Assembly (NCBI RefSeq): GCF_016429155.1
Contig: NZ_JAELUC010000017.1
Coordinates: forward strand, 1-58,272
Direction of reading: 5' to 3'
Length of the DNA: 58,272 bases
Origin: Pedobacter sp. ASV12
Lineage (GTDB): Bacteria > Bacteroidota > Bacteroidia > Sphingobacteriales > Sphingobacteriaceae
The position numbers were made by a program, and so were the translations under genes. The first letter of the stretch is position 1, and each line of letters starts with the position of its first letter. The notes under the pieces are model-generated. The model had not been told where the DNA came from. It did no database searches and was given only the letters and a program-made list of their open reading frames with translations. Below are positions 27,847 to 34,854 of the stretch, in pieces.

Positions 27847-27940
27847 TTGCTTTTTGCAGGCTTGCTTTTTGCAGGCTTGCTTAAAAAGCATGGCTCGTAG
27901 GCCAACAATCCATCTTGCGCTACGCACAAGATGGAATTGT
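27847..27940. repeat. 15-bp tandem repeat and strong hairpin between convergent genes
   Basis: TTGCTTTTTGCAGGC occurs at 27847-27861 and 27862-27876, followed by a partial third copy. Just after it, CCATCTTG (27910-27917) and CAAGATGG (27927-27934) form a hairpin, extendable by ACAAT/ATTGT. It lies between the rsmG and M56 stops and may act as a weak bidirectional terminator or be a repetitive palindrome. Confidence 0.6.
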
Positions 27941-27961
27941 ACTAAAACTATGTTTGTTTGG

Positions 27962-29536
27962 TTAAGGCTGTTTGTTGGTTGGAAGCAATTCTAAGGCAAT
28001 GGTTTGCCTTGCTTCTTTTTTGGATTCTTTTATACTAGGCTTCAGCTTAAGTTTCAGCTTTTGTTGTTCTGTTCCCGGATAGAGGTCTTTGTTGTTCTTT
28101 AAACTTTCTTGAGGTTTTGTTACCGCGATTGAATAACGGACTTTCGAATCTGATCTCAGGCTGGTTGATGGCTGCTCAGTGCCCACTGCTGCGATTTGGT
28201 TTTCTTTTGCCGATTTGATATATAGCTGTTCTTTGGCATTGTTGGGCTCTGCACTGGCAATGCTTACACTTGGTAAGGCAGCCACTTTGGCCTTTAAATC
28301 TGCTTCGTCATTGTTTCCTTTTTTATCCTTTCTTATTATGGGCGGCGGAAATTTTACTTGGTCTTTCTTGGTTTTTTTTGCACCCGGTGGTGGCGGTTCA
28401 ATGGCGGGTGCATTTTTGTCGCGCCTTACTATGGGTGGCGGAAACTTAACCGTTTTTACACCTGGCGGTGGCGGCTCCACAGCAGGAGCATCAAGTCGGG
28501 TTTTGTAGGTCTTACCGGAAGGTGGCGGAAATTTGGCCTGACCTTTTTTGGTTTTTTTAATGTTGTCTGGCTTAACTTCCTGTACTTTGATGTTTTCTGC
28601 TTTCACAGGCTGTTTTTTGACATTCTCCACTTTGGGTTCCTGTTGTACTAAAGCTTCGATAGTTTTATTTTTCTCCGGAAATAAATCTACGTAGCCATAG
28701 TCTTTGGTAAATGCCATCGTCGAGGTGCAAAGCATTGCGCCGCCCAAGGGTAGGGCCAACAACAGCTTGAGCCTGGCCCAATGGGCTGTTCTTTTTTTGT
28801 TTAACATGTTAATTCTCCTTTTTAATATTGATTGATTGAAAATTTGGTGTGTAAGTTTTTGGGGCACAATGCCAAAGGAATTCTCGATCAGGAACATCAC
28901 ATAATCGTGTTTCTGCTCACTGGTAGAGGCACTGCGTTCGTCTGCGATATATTCGTGCAGCAGCTTGATGTCTTTTTTGATGAAATAGATAATAGGATTA
29001 AACCAGCAAACGACCTGCATGAGTTCAAAAAATAATACATCGATACTGTGTTTTTGCTTAATGTGCACAAGCTCATGTTTTAATACAACCTGTTTTTCGG
29101 CCAAGTGGGGGTGGATAAAAAGTAAGTTGAAGAAGGAAAAAGCTTCTGTTTCTTGTTGCAGTTCTACCAAGGTGAAATCTTCGTTCTGGTATTTTTTGGC
29201 GCCTTGCCAAAGGCTAATGATTTTTGCAATGGAGAGGAAGAGCTTAATTGCAAATGCCAGCGCAACCACCACGTAGACGAGGTACAGGTAATCGCTAAGA
29301 CCGGGGGCTTGATGTGCAACAGGCAAACCTGAATAAACAGCCTGTTCAACTATTTCTGGCCTAGGCTTAAGGTAGCCTATTTGCAGAACGGGCAAAGCAA
29401 ATGCCGCAAGGCTGCTCAGCAACAGGTAATAGCGGTTGCTATTATAAAATGTCTGGTTCTGTAGCAACAAACGATAAAAACCGTAGAAGATGAGCAAGTA
29501 GAGGTTTGCCTCTAGCAAATAGTACAACCAATCCAT
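27962..29536 (-). CDS. BlaR1/MecR1-like M56 metallopeptidase with Pro-rich tail
   Basis: 524 residues. Four helices (WLYYLLEANLYLLIFYGFYRLL, YYLLLSSLAAFALPVLQI, LYLVYVVVALAFAIKLFLSI and a later one near 255-275) surround an M56 zinc domain: LKHELVHIKQKH (H154, E155, H158) and HEYIADE (E195). After the last helix the periplasmic part is Pro/Lys-rich, with KFPPP at 335, 364, 395 and EPPPPG at 354, 380. No penicillin-binding sensor domain is present, so the signal sensed is not beta-lactam by sequence. It overlaps blaI by one base; BlaI is the presumed cleavage target. Confidence 0.88.
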   Translation of the reverse strand: MDWLYYLLEANLYLLIFYGFYRLLLQNQTFYNSNRYYLLLSSLAAFALPVLQIGYLKPRPEIVEQAVYSGLPVAHQAPGLSDYLYLVYVVVALAFAIKLFLSIAKIISLWQGAKKYQNEDFTLVELQQETEAFSFFNLLFIHPHLAEKQVVLKHELVHIKQKHSIDVLFFELMQVVCWFNPIIYFIKKDIKLLHEYIADERSASTSEQKHDYVMFLIENSFGIVPQKLTHQIFNQSILKRRINMLNKKRTAHWARLKLLLALPLGGAMLCTSTMAFTKDYGYVDLFPEKNKTIEALVQQEPKVENVKKQPVKAENIKVQEVKPDNIKKTKKGQAKFPPPSGKTYKTRLDAPAVEPPPPGVKTVKFPPPIVRRDKNAPAIEPPPPGAKKTKKDQVKFPPPIIRKDKKGNNDEADLKAKVAALPSVSIASAEPNNAKEQLYIKSAKENQIAAVGTEQPSTSLRSDSKVRYSIAVTKPQESLKNNKDLYPGTEQQKLKLKLKPSIKESKKEARQTIALELLPTNKQP

Positions 29537-29904
29537 TATTTGTCGTTTTTAAGTTTTTCGGCCAATGCAATCAGCTCGTCTAGTTCGTTCATGTCCATGT
29601 TCTTTTCCTTCACCAAAAAAGAAACGAGGCTCTGGTAGTTGTTTTCGAAATAGTTGTTCATCACTTTGTCGAAGGCGAAATGCTTGTATTGCGCCTCGCT
29701 GATGAGCGGAAAGTAGATGTGTGTATTGCCTATGGCCTTGTGCGAAATAAAGCCCTTGGTTTCTAAAACCCTGATTACCGTTGATACCGTATTGTAAGCT
29801 GGTTTTGGCGGATCCATCTTGTCGATTACATCTTTTACAATGCCTTCTTTCATTTCCCACAAAATCAGCATCACCTGTTCTTCGGCTTTTGTTAACTCTC
29901 TCAT
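29536..29904 (-). CDS. BlaI/MecI/CopY-family repressor
   Basis: 122 residues. Winged-helix DNA-binding domain: LTKAEEQVMLILWEMKEGIVKDVIDKM, then PAYNTVSTVIRVLETKGFISHKAIGNTHIYFPLIS, the family recognition helix and wing. The C-terminal helix pair is the dimer interface, and family members are cut there by the partner M56 peptidase. It is the first gene of a two-gene operon with the M56 protein. Two matching dyads in its own promoter (29940-29973) are the likely binding sites. Confidence 0.95.
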   Translation of the reverse strand: MRELTKAEEQVMLILWEMKEGIVKDVIDKMDPPKPAYNTVSTVIRVLETKGFISHKAIGNTHIYFPLISEAQYKHFAFDKVMNNYFENNYQSLVSFLVKEKNMDMNELDELIALAEKLKNDK

Positions 29905-29929
29905 TCTATTGTTTGCTTATTACTTAATT

Positions 29930-29973
29930 TAAATTTACCACTATTTTTATAGTTGACAAACTATTTTTATAGT
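29930..29973 (-). promoter_or_regulatory. blaI promoter with two BlaI-type operators
   Basis: ACTATTTTTATAGT is present twice, at 29940-29953 and 29960-29973, 20 bases apart, each with perfect ACTAT/ATAGT arms. On the minus strand -33 TTTG (plus 29957-29960) is 19 bases from TAAATTTA (plus 29930-29937), a near match to TAnnTTTG. One operator fills the spacer and the other overlaps the -33 upstream edge. Confidence 0.8.
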
Positions 29974-30048
29974 TTAGTTGTAAACAATTGATTTTCAGTT
30001 TAATAAAATTAATTCTTAAATCTAAATTTATTGATTATTTTAGTTTTA

Positions 30049-31140
30049 ATGAGTTTAACGCATCAAATTGCACTAAGCCTGATTAAAGGTGTAGGCCCTA
30101 TGCTGGCCAAAAATCTGCTGTTTCATTTTGGCAGTGCCGAAGCCGTATTTGTTGCCTCGAAGCAGGAAATGAAAAAGGTAGAAGGCATAGGAGAGAAGAC
30201 GGCTAATGCAATTTTGGCTACCAATGCCTTGGCTGTTGCCGAGAAACAGCTCGGTTTTATCCAAAAGCACGGTATCAAAGTATTGTTTTATGGCGATAAG
30301 GCTTATCCTAAACGCTTGCGGCAATGTTATGATGCGCCCTTGTTGCTTTATTATAAAGGCCATGCCGATTTAAATCATCATCGCATCGTAAGCGTGGTGG
30401 GTACGCGCAATGCTACTGCCTACGGCAAACAGCTGTGCAAGCAGCTAATTGGCGCTTTATTGCCTTATGATGTAATCGTAGTAAGCGGCTTGGCTTTGGG
30501 CATCGACGCAGTGGCGCATCAAGAAAGCCTTGCGCAAGGCCTGCCAACGGTGGGGGTGCTGGCGCATGGCCTCGACCGTATCTATCCGGCTGTTCATAGG
30601 GAACTGACCCAAAAAATGGCTCGACAGGGTGGTTTATTGACAGAGTTTTTGCCGGGTACCAATCCCGACCGGGAGAATTTTCCGAAACGGAACCGCATCA
30701 TTGCCGGGATGAGCGATGTAACCATTGTGGTGGAGGCCTCAATTAAAGGAGGCGCCCTGATTACGGCCGAATTGGCCAATTCGTACAACAGGGATGTTTA
30801 TGCCTTTCCGGGAAGAACAAGCGACGAATTTTCAGAAGGCTGCAATTTTTTGATCAAAACCAATCGGGCAGGGCTGATCAACCACCCGCGCGACTTGATT
30901 TATTACTTGGGCTGGGATGATGAGCCAGTGGCCAAGAAAGAAATCCAAACGCAAATGCCCATCCAACTGAATAAGGAAGAGCAGGTCATTGTAGACTTGT
31001 TGCGCGAAGAGCCAATGAGCACCGACGAGCTTGCTATCCAATCGGATACGCCCCAAAGTAAGCTGGCCATGACGCTGCTTACACTCGAAATGCAAGGAAT
31101 CCTGATTTCGCTACCAGGCAAAATTTACAAGTTGGCCTAA
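30049..31140 (+). CDS. dprA: DNA-processing protein DprA (Smf)
   Basis: 363 residues from the ATG at 30049 (MSLTHQIALSLIKGVG). DprA binds incoming single-stranded DNA and loads RecA during transformation. Helix-hairpin-helix region LLFHFGSAEAVFVASKQEMKKVEGIGEKTANAIL at the N-terminus (in parts), the Rossmann-like core VVGTRNATAYGKQ, VVSGLALGIDAVAHQESL, AGMSDVTIVVEASIKGGALITAELA and YAFPGRTSDEFSEGCNFLI, and a C-terminal winged-helix domain (~300-363). Confidence 0.96.
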   Translation: MSLTHQIALSLIKGVGPMLAKNLLFHFGSAEAVFVASKQEMKKVEGIGEKTANAILATNALAVAEKQLGFIQKHGIKVLFYGDKAYPKRLRQCYDAPLLLYYKGHADLNHHRIVSVVGTRNATAYGKQLCKQLIGALLPYDVIVVSGLALGIDAVAHQESLAQGLPTVGVLAHGLDRIYPAVHRELTQKMARQGGLLTEFLPGTNPDRENFPKRNRIIAGMSDVTIVVEASIKGGALITAELANSYNRDVYAFPGRTSDEFSEGCNFLIKTNRAGLINHPRDLIYYLGWDDEPVAKKEIQTQMPIQLNKEEQVIVDLLREEPMSTDELAIQSDTPQSKLAMTLLTLEMQGILISLPGKIYKLA

Positions 31141-31259
31141 TTTTATAGTATAATTGTCTACTAATTTTGTAGATTATGGAATAAAATTTCTTAAAAAGGC
31201 TGATTGAAAAATAATGTTCCAAATAAATATTAGTTTATAAAATACTAATCGTCAATGCG

Positions 31260-31267
31260 TAATTTTG
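31260..31267 (+). promoter_or_regulatory. -7-like element directly before the CBS start
   Basis: TAATTTTG fits TAnnTTTG and ends five bases before the ATG at 31272. With a weak -33 TTTA at 31234-31237 (22-base spacing), transcription would begin at or very near the start codon. A dyad TCTAC-N7-GTAGA lies upstream at 31157-31173. Confidence 0.35.
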
Positions 31268-31271
31268 CGAC

Positions 31272-32633
31272 ATGTGGTATAACAATATTTTAGAGACCAT
31301 CGGCAATACGCCTTTGGTTAAATTGAACAGCATTACAAAAGAAATACCGGCAACTGTATTGGCTAAAATCGAGACGACCAATCCTGGCAATTCGATTAAA
31401 GACCGTATGGCGGTAAAAATGATAGAAGATGCAGAAAAATCGGGCAAACTGAAACCTGGAGGTACCATTATCGAAGGTACTTCGGGCAATACAGGCATGG
31501 GCCTGGCTATGGCAGCCATTATCAAAGGCTATAAATGTATTTTTACTACTACCGACAAGCAATCAAAGGAAAAGGTTGACGCTTTGCGTGCCTTTGGGGC
31601 CGAAGTCATTGTTTGTCCAACCAATGTTGATCCCGAAGATCCACGTTCTTACTATTCGGTTTCATCACGCTTAGAACGTGAAGTGCCTAATTCGTGGAAA
31701 CCCAACCAATACGACAATCTTTCTAATAGCCAAGCGCATTACGAGCAAACCGGTCCTGAAATTTGGGCACAAACCGAAGGCAAGATCACCCATTTGGTGG
31801 TTGGTGTGGGTACCGGGGGCACCATTTCGGGTACCGGAAAATACCTGAAAGAGAAAAACCCTAAAATAAAGGTTTGGGGCATAGATACTTATGGTTCGGT
31901 GTTCAAAAAATATAAGGAAACCGGCATTTTAGACAAAAACGAAATCTATCCTTACATTACCGAAGGCATTGGCGAAGATTTTTTGCCACAGAATGTAAAT
32001 TTTGATGTAATTGATGCCTTTGAAAAGGTTACTGACAAAGATGCTGCGCTAATGACCCGCGAAATCGCACGTCGGGAGGGTATTTTTGCAGGCAACTCTG
32101 CAGGTGCAGCCATTGCCGGACTGCTGCAGCTTAAAGATTCGCTGAAACCAGAAGATGTGGTCGTGGTTATTTTCCACGATCATGGCAGCCGCTATATGGG
32201 CAAAATGTACAACGAAGACTGGTTGCGCGAACGTGGTTTCCTGAAAGACGAAAAACTTACGGCCCGCTCTATTTTGGCTAAGCGCTCTAACCAAGAGGTC
32301 GTTACACTAGATTGCGAGAAAACGATTATCGAAGCCATCAACATCATGAAGACTTTGAGTATTTCGCAACTTCCGGTTACGCAGCAAGGCATGGTAATTG
32401 GCAAGGTAACGGAGAGTAATGTGCTGGAATCGCTACTGGAAAATCCATCGCTAAGGTCGAGCCCGGTGAAGGAAATCATGACGGCTTCTTTGCCTTTTGT
32501 AGACCTGAATACGTCGATAGACAAAATTTCGGCTATGATCAATAAAGACAACAGCGCTGTTTTGGTTGAAGACGAGCAAGGCAAATTCGAAATCATTACC
32601 CAATACGATATCATCGAAGCTATTTCAGGTTAA
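31272..32633 (+). CDS. Cystathionine beta-synthase (PLP domain plus two CBS domains)
   Basis: 453 residues. Residues 1-~325 are the cysteine-synthase/CBS PLP fold: ILETIGNTPLVKL, NPGNSIKDRMA with PLP-lysine K43, EGTSGNTGMGLAMA, VGVGTGGTISGTGKYL (PLP phosphate loop) and GNSAGAAIAGLLQL. Residues ~335-453 carry a pair of CBS domains (LTARSILAKRSNQEVVTLDCEKTIIEAI... and VKEIMTASLPFVDLNTSIDKISAMI). It should condense homocysteine and serine, working with the sulfhydrylase earlier in the window. Cysteine synthase activity is an alternative. Confidence 0.9.
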   Translation: MWYNNILETIGNTPLVKLNSITKEIPATVLAKIETTNPGNSIKDRMAVKMIEDAEKSGKLKPGGTIIEGTSGNTGMGLAMAAIIKGYKCIFTTTDKQSKEKVDALRAFGAEVIVCPTNVDPEDPRSYYSVSSRLEREVPNSWKPNQYDNLSNSQAHYEQTGPEIWAQTEGKITHLVVGVGTGGTISGTGKYLKEKNPKIKVWGIDTYGSVFKKYKETGILDKNEIYPYITEGIGEDFLPQNVNFDVIDAFEKVTDKDAALMTREIARREGIFAGNSAGAAIAGLLQLKDSLKPEDVVVVIFHDHGSRYMGKMYNEDWLRERGFLKDEKLTARSILAKRSNQEVVTLDCEKTIIEAINIMKTLSISQLPVTQQGMVIGKVTESNVLESLLENPSLRSSPVKEIMTASLPFVDLNTSIDKISAMINKDNSAVLVEDEQGKFEIITQYDIIEAISG

Positions 32634-32663
32634 TTATCCCGTAAATAGTTTACTTATGAAATA

Positions 32664-32695
32664 AAAAAGCCCCGGATGTAAATTCGGGGCTTTCT
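32664..32695. terminator. Bidirectional terminator between CBS gene and murA
   Basis: AAAGCCCCG (32666-32674) and CGGGGCTTT (32685-32693) form the stem between the two convergent stops, with T-runs on both strands. Confidence 0.88.
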
Positions 32696-32717
32696 TTTCT
32701 TTATGGATTTTTTATGA

Positions 32718-34043
32718 TCAATGGCTTGGGCCCGAGCCCTCAACACGCTTGATTTGTGCGCCAAGGGCACGCAAGCGGATATCAATGTCTTGGTAGCCAC
32801 GCTCAATTTGCTCGATATTGTAGATGGTCGAAGTTCCTTCGGCAGACAAGGCGGCAATAAGCAGGGAAACGCCGGCCCGGATATCGGGAGAGGTCATGCT
32901 GATGCCCCTTAGTTTGTATTTTTTGTCGATACCGTTTACTGTGGCGCGGTGCGGGTCGCAAAGAATGATCTGCGCGCCCATGTCAATTAGTTTATCAACG
33001 AAGAACAGCCGGCTTTCGAACATTTTTTGGTGAATCAATACCGAACCGCGTGCCTGGGTAGCCACAACGAGCACAATGCTCAGTAAATCAGGTGTAAAAC
33101 CTGGCCAAGGTGCATCGGCAATGGTTAAAATCGACCCATCGATAAAAGTATCGATTTCGTAATGTTTCTGCGAAGGGATGTAAATATCGTCGCCATGGCG
33201 CTCTAATTTGATGCCCAGTTTTTTGAAAACTTCAGGAATAACGCCCAGTTCGTCGTAGCACACGTTTTTGATGGTGATTTCAGACTCGGTCATGGCCGCT
33301 AAACCAATAAAAGAACCGATTTCGATCATATCGGGCAACATGCGGTGTTCGGTGCCACCTAATTTCGTTACCCCTTCAATGGTGAGCAAATTAGAGCCGA
33401 TGCCCGAAATTTTGGCGCCCATGCGGTTCAGCATTTTGCAGAGCTGCTGCAAATAGGGTTCGCAAGCTGCGTTATAAATGGTAGTAGTGCCTTTAGCCAA
33501 TACCGCTGCCATTACAATGTTGGCCGTTCCGGTTACCGAAGCCTCGTCTAAGAGGATATAAGCTCCTTTTAAATTGGTGGCATCTACATTGAAGAATGCT
33601 TTTTTAGAGTCGTACACAAATTTGGCTCCCAATTTCTCGAAGCCTAAAAAGTGGGTGTCCAATCGGCGACGGCCGATTTTATCGCCGCCTGGCTTAGGGA
33701 TGGCCGCTTTGCCAAAACGGGCCAAAAGCGGGCCAACAATCATGATTGAGCCACGCAAGCCCCCGCCCTTTGCCTTGAAAACGTCAGACTGGAAGAAATC
33801 CAGGTTGATGTTTTTGGCCTCGAAGGTATAAGTATCTTTGTTTAAACGTTCTACAATTACGCCTAGATCGCCCAAAAGTTCAATCAGTTTGTTTACATCC
33901 TTGATGTCGGGAATATTACTGATAGTTACCTTTTGGTCGGTTAACAAAACGGCAGATAAAATCTGAAGCGCCTCGTTCTTAGCTCCCTGCGGAGTGATTT
34001 CGCCTTTTAATTTCTTACCACCTATAATTTCGAATGCATTCAT
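32718..34043 (-). CDS. murA: UDP-N-acetylglucosamine 1-carboxyvinyltransferase
   Basis: 441 residues from the ATG at 34043 (MNAFEIIGGKKLKGEITPQGAKNEAL); 15 upstream in-frame residues are not family-like. First committed enzyme of peptidoglycan synthesis, adding enolpyruvate to UDP-GlcNAc. K22/N23 (GAKNEAL), LARFGKAAIPKPGG and the Arg-rich GRRRLD segment are present. The loop residue that is Cys115 in E. coli is Asp here (D121, codon 33681-33683, context PGGDKIGRR), as in naturally fosfomycin-insensitive MurA enzymes. Shares its strand with DUF4290 76 bases upstream. Confidence 0.97.
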   Translation of the reverse strand: MNAFEIIGGKKLKGEITPQGAKNEALQILSAVLLTDQKVTISNIPDIKDVNKLIELLGDLGVIVERLNKDTYTFEAKNINLDFFQSDVFKAKGGGLRGSIMIVGPLLARFGKAAIPKPGGDKIGRRRLDTHFLGFEKLGAKFVYDSKKAFFNVDATNLKGAYILLDEASVTGTANIVMAAVLAKGTTTIYNAACEPYLQQLCKMLNRMGAKISGIGSNLLTIEGVTKLGGTEHRMLPDMIEIGSFIGLAAMTESEITIKNVCYDELGVIPEVFKKLGIKLERHGDDIYIPSQKHYEIDTFIDGSILTIADAPWPGFTPDLLSIVLVVATQARGSVLIHQKMFESRLFFVDKLIDMGAQIILCDPHRATVNGIDKKYKLRGISMTSPDIRAGVSLLIAALSAEGTSTIYNIEQIERGYQDIDIRLRALGAQIKRVEGSGPSH

Positions 34044-34119
34044 CTTTCTAGTTTTTCTTATCTGGATTTCAGAAAACAGGTTTGGCATTTGTATTGCCTG
34101 CCCAATTCTGCCTTTAACG

Positions 34120-34776
34120 TTAGTGTCTTTGTTTAGCGTTGTTGTTGCGACCTTTGTTGTTACGGTTTTTGTTGTTGCGGTTGCGGTTATTGTTGTTGTT
34201 GTTGTTCGATCGGTTGGCCTGTGGCTTAAATTCTACCTTATTCAGGTTTACGTTTTCTTCTAAAGCCAAAGCCCCGCCCGAAAGGTCTTTCAGGTTTTTC
34301 AGGATGGTTTCGTCGGCCACATTGTCTTTATTCCATTGTACATAGGCCATTTTCATGAAATTAGCGATGCCTTGTACCATGGCTGATTTGCGCTCTGGAT
34401 TTTCCTCTTCCATTGCTTTGGCAATCAGTTTTTCCACTGTTTTACCGTAGTGTTTATAGGCAATTTTTTGTTGCGGATAGCCGATATGTGCGGGCTTAAA
34501 CTGCGTATCTTCTGGCGTGGGTTTAGGATATGGGCTGTCCACATCGATTTTATAATCAGAAATGATGTGCAAATGATCCCATAGTTTATGCTTAAAGTCG
34601 GCCACATCACGCAAGTGCGGATTTAAAAAGCCCATCAGGTCGATGACGGCCTGTGCATATTTATTGCGCTCCTCTTTGGTAGGCAAATCGATAATGTACT
34701 TAACCATGTTTTGTACATTACGGCCATATTCTGCTAAAATGAGGTCGCTACGGGTGGTGTTATAATCGAAATTCAT
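34120..34776 (-). CDS. DUF4290 protein with Asn/Arg-rich tail
   Basis: 218 residues, cytoplasmic by sequence. The DUF4290 core runs from MNFDYNTTRSDLILAEYGRN through LPTKEERNKYAQAVIDLMGFLNPHLRDV to about residue 185 and appears helical. The tail from ~188 is almost only Asn, Arg and Lys (with runs of Asn), resembling RNA-binding low-complexity tails. The family seems restricted to Bacteroidota and has no known function. It precedes murA on the same strand, a pairing that may be conserved. Confidence 0.85.
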   Translation of the reverse strand: MNFDYNTTRSDLILAEYGRNVQNMVKYIIDLPTKEERNKYAQAVIDLMGFLNPHLRDVADFKHKLWDHLHIISDYKIDVDSPYPKPTPEDTQFKPAHIGYPQQKIAYKHYGKTVEKLIAKAMEEENPERKSAMVQGIANFMKMAYVQWNKDNVADETILKNLKDLSGGALALEENVNLNKVEFKPQANRSNNNNNNNRNRNNKNRNNKGRNNNAKQRH

Positions 34777-34854
34777 TGTTGTTTTTTTAGCGCTGGCTCT
34801 TTAGTATGAGCTATTTGGCACTTTATTGATGTAAATGATGGACAAAGATAGTTC

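Noticed and set aside
27962..29904. Beta-lactam resistance operon
   Set aside because: No beta-lactamase or PBP2a gene and no penicillin-binding sensor domain on the M56 protein; the BlaI/M56 names reflect family only.
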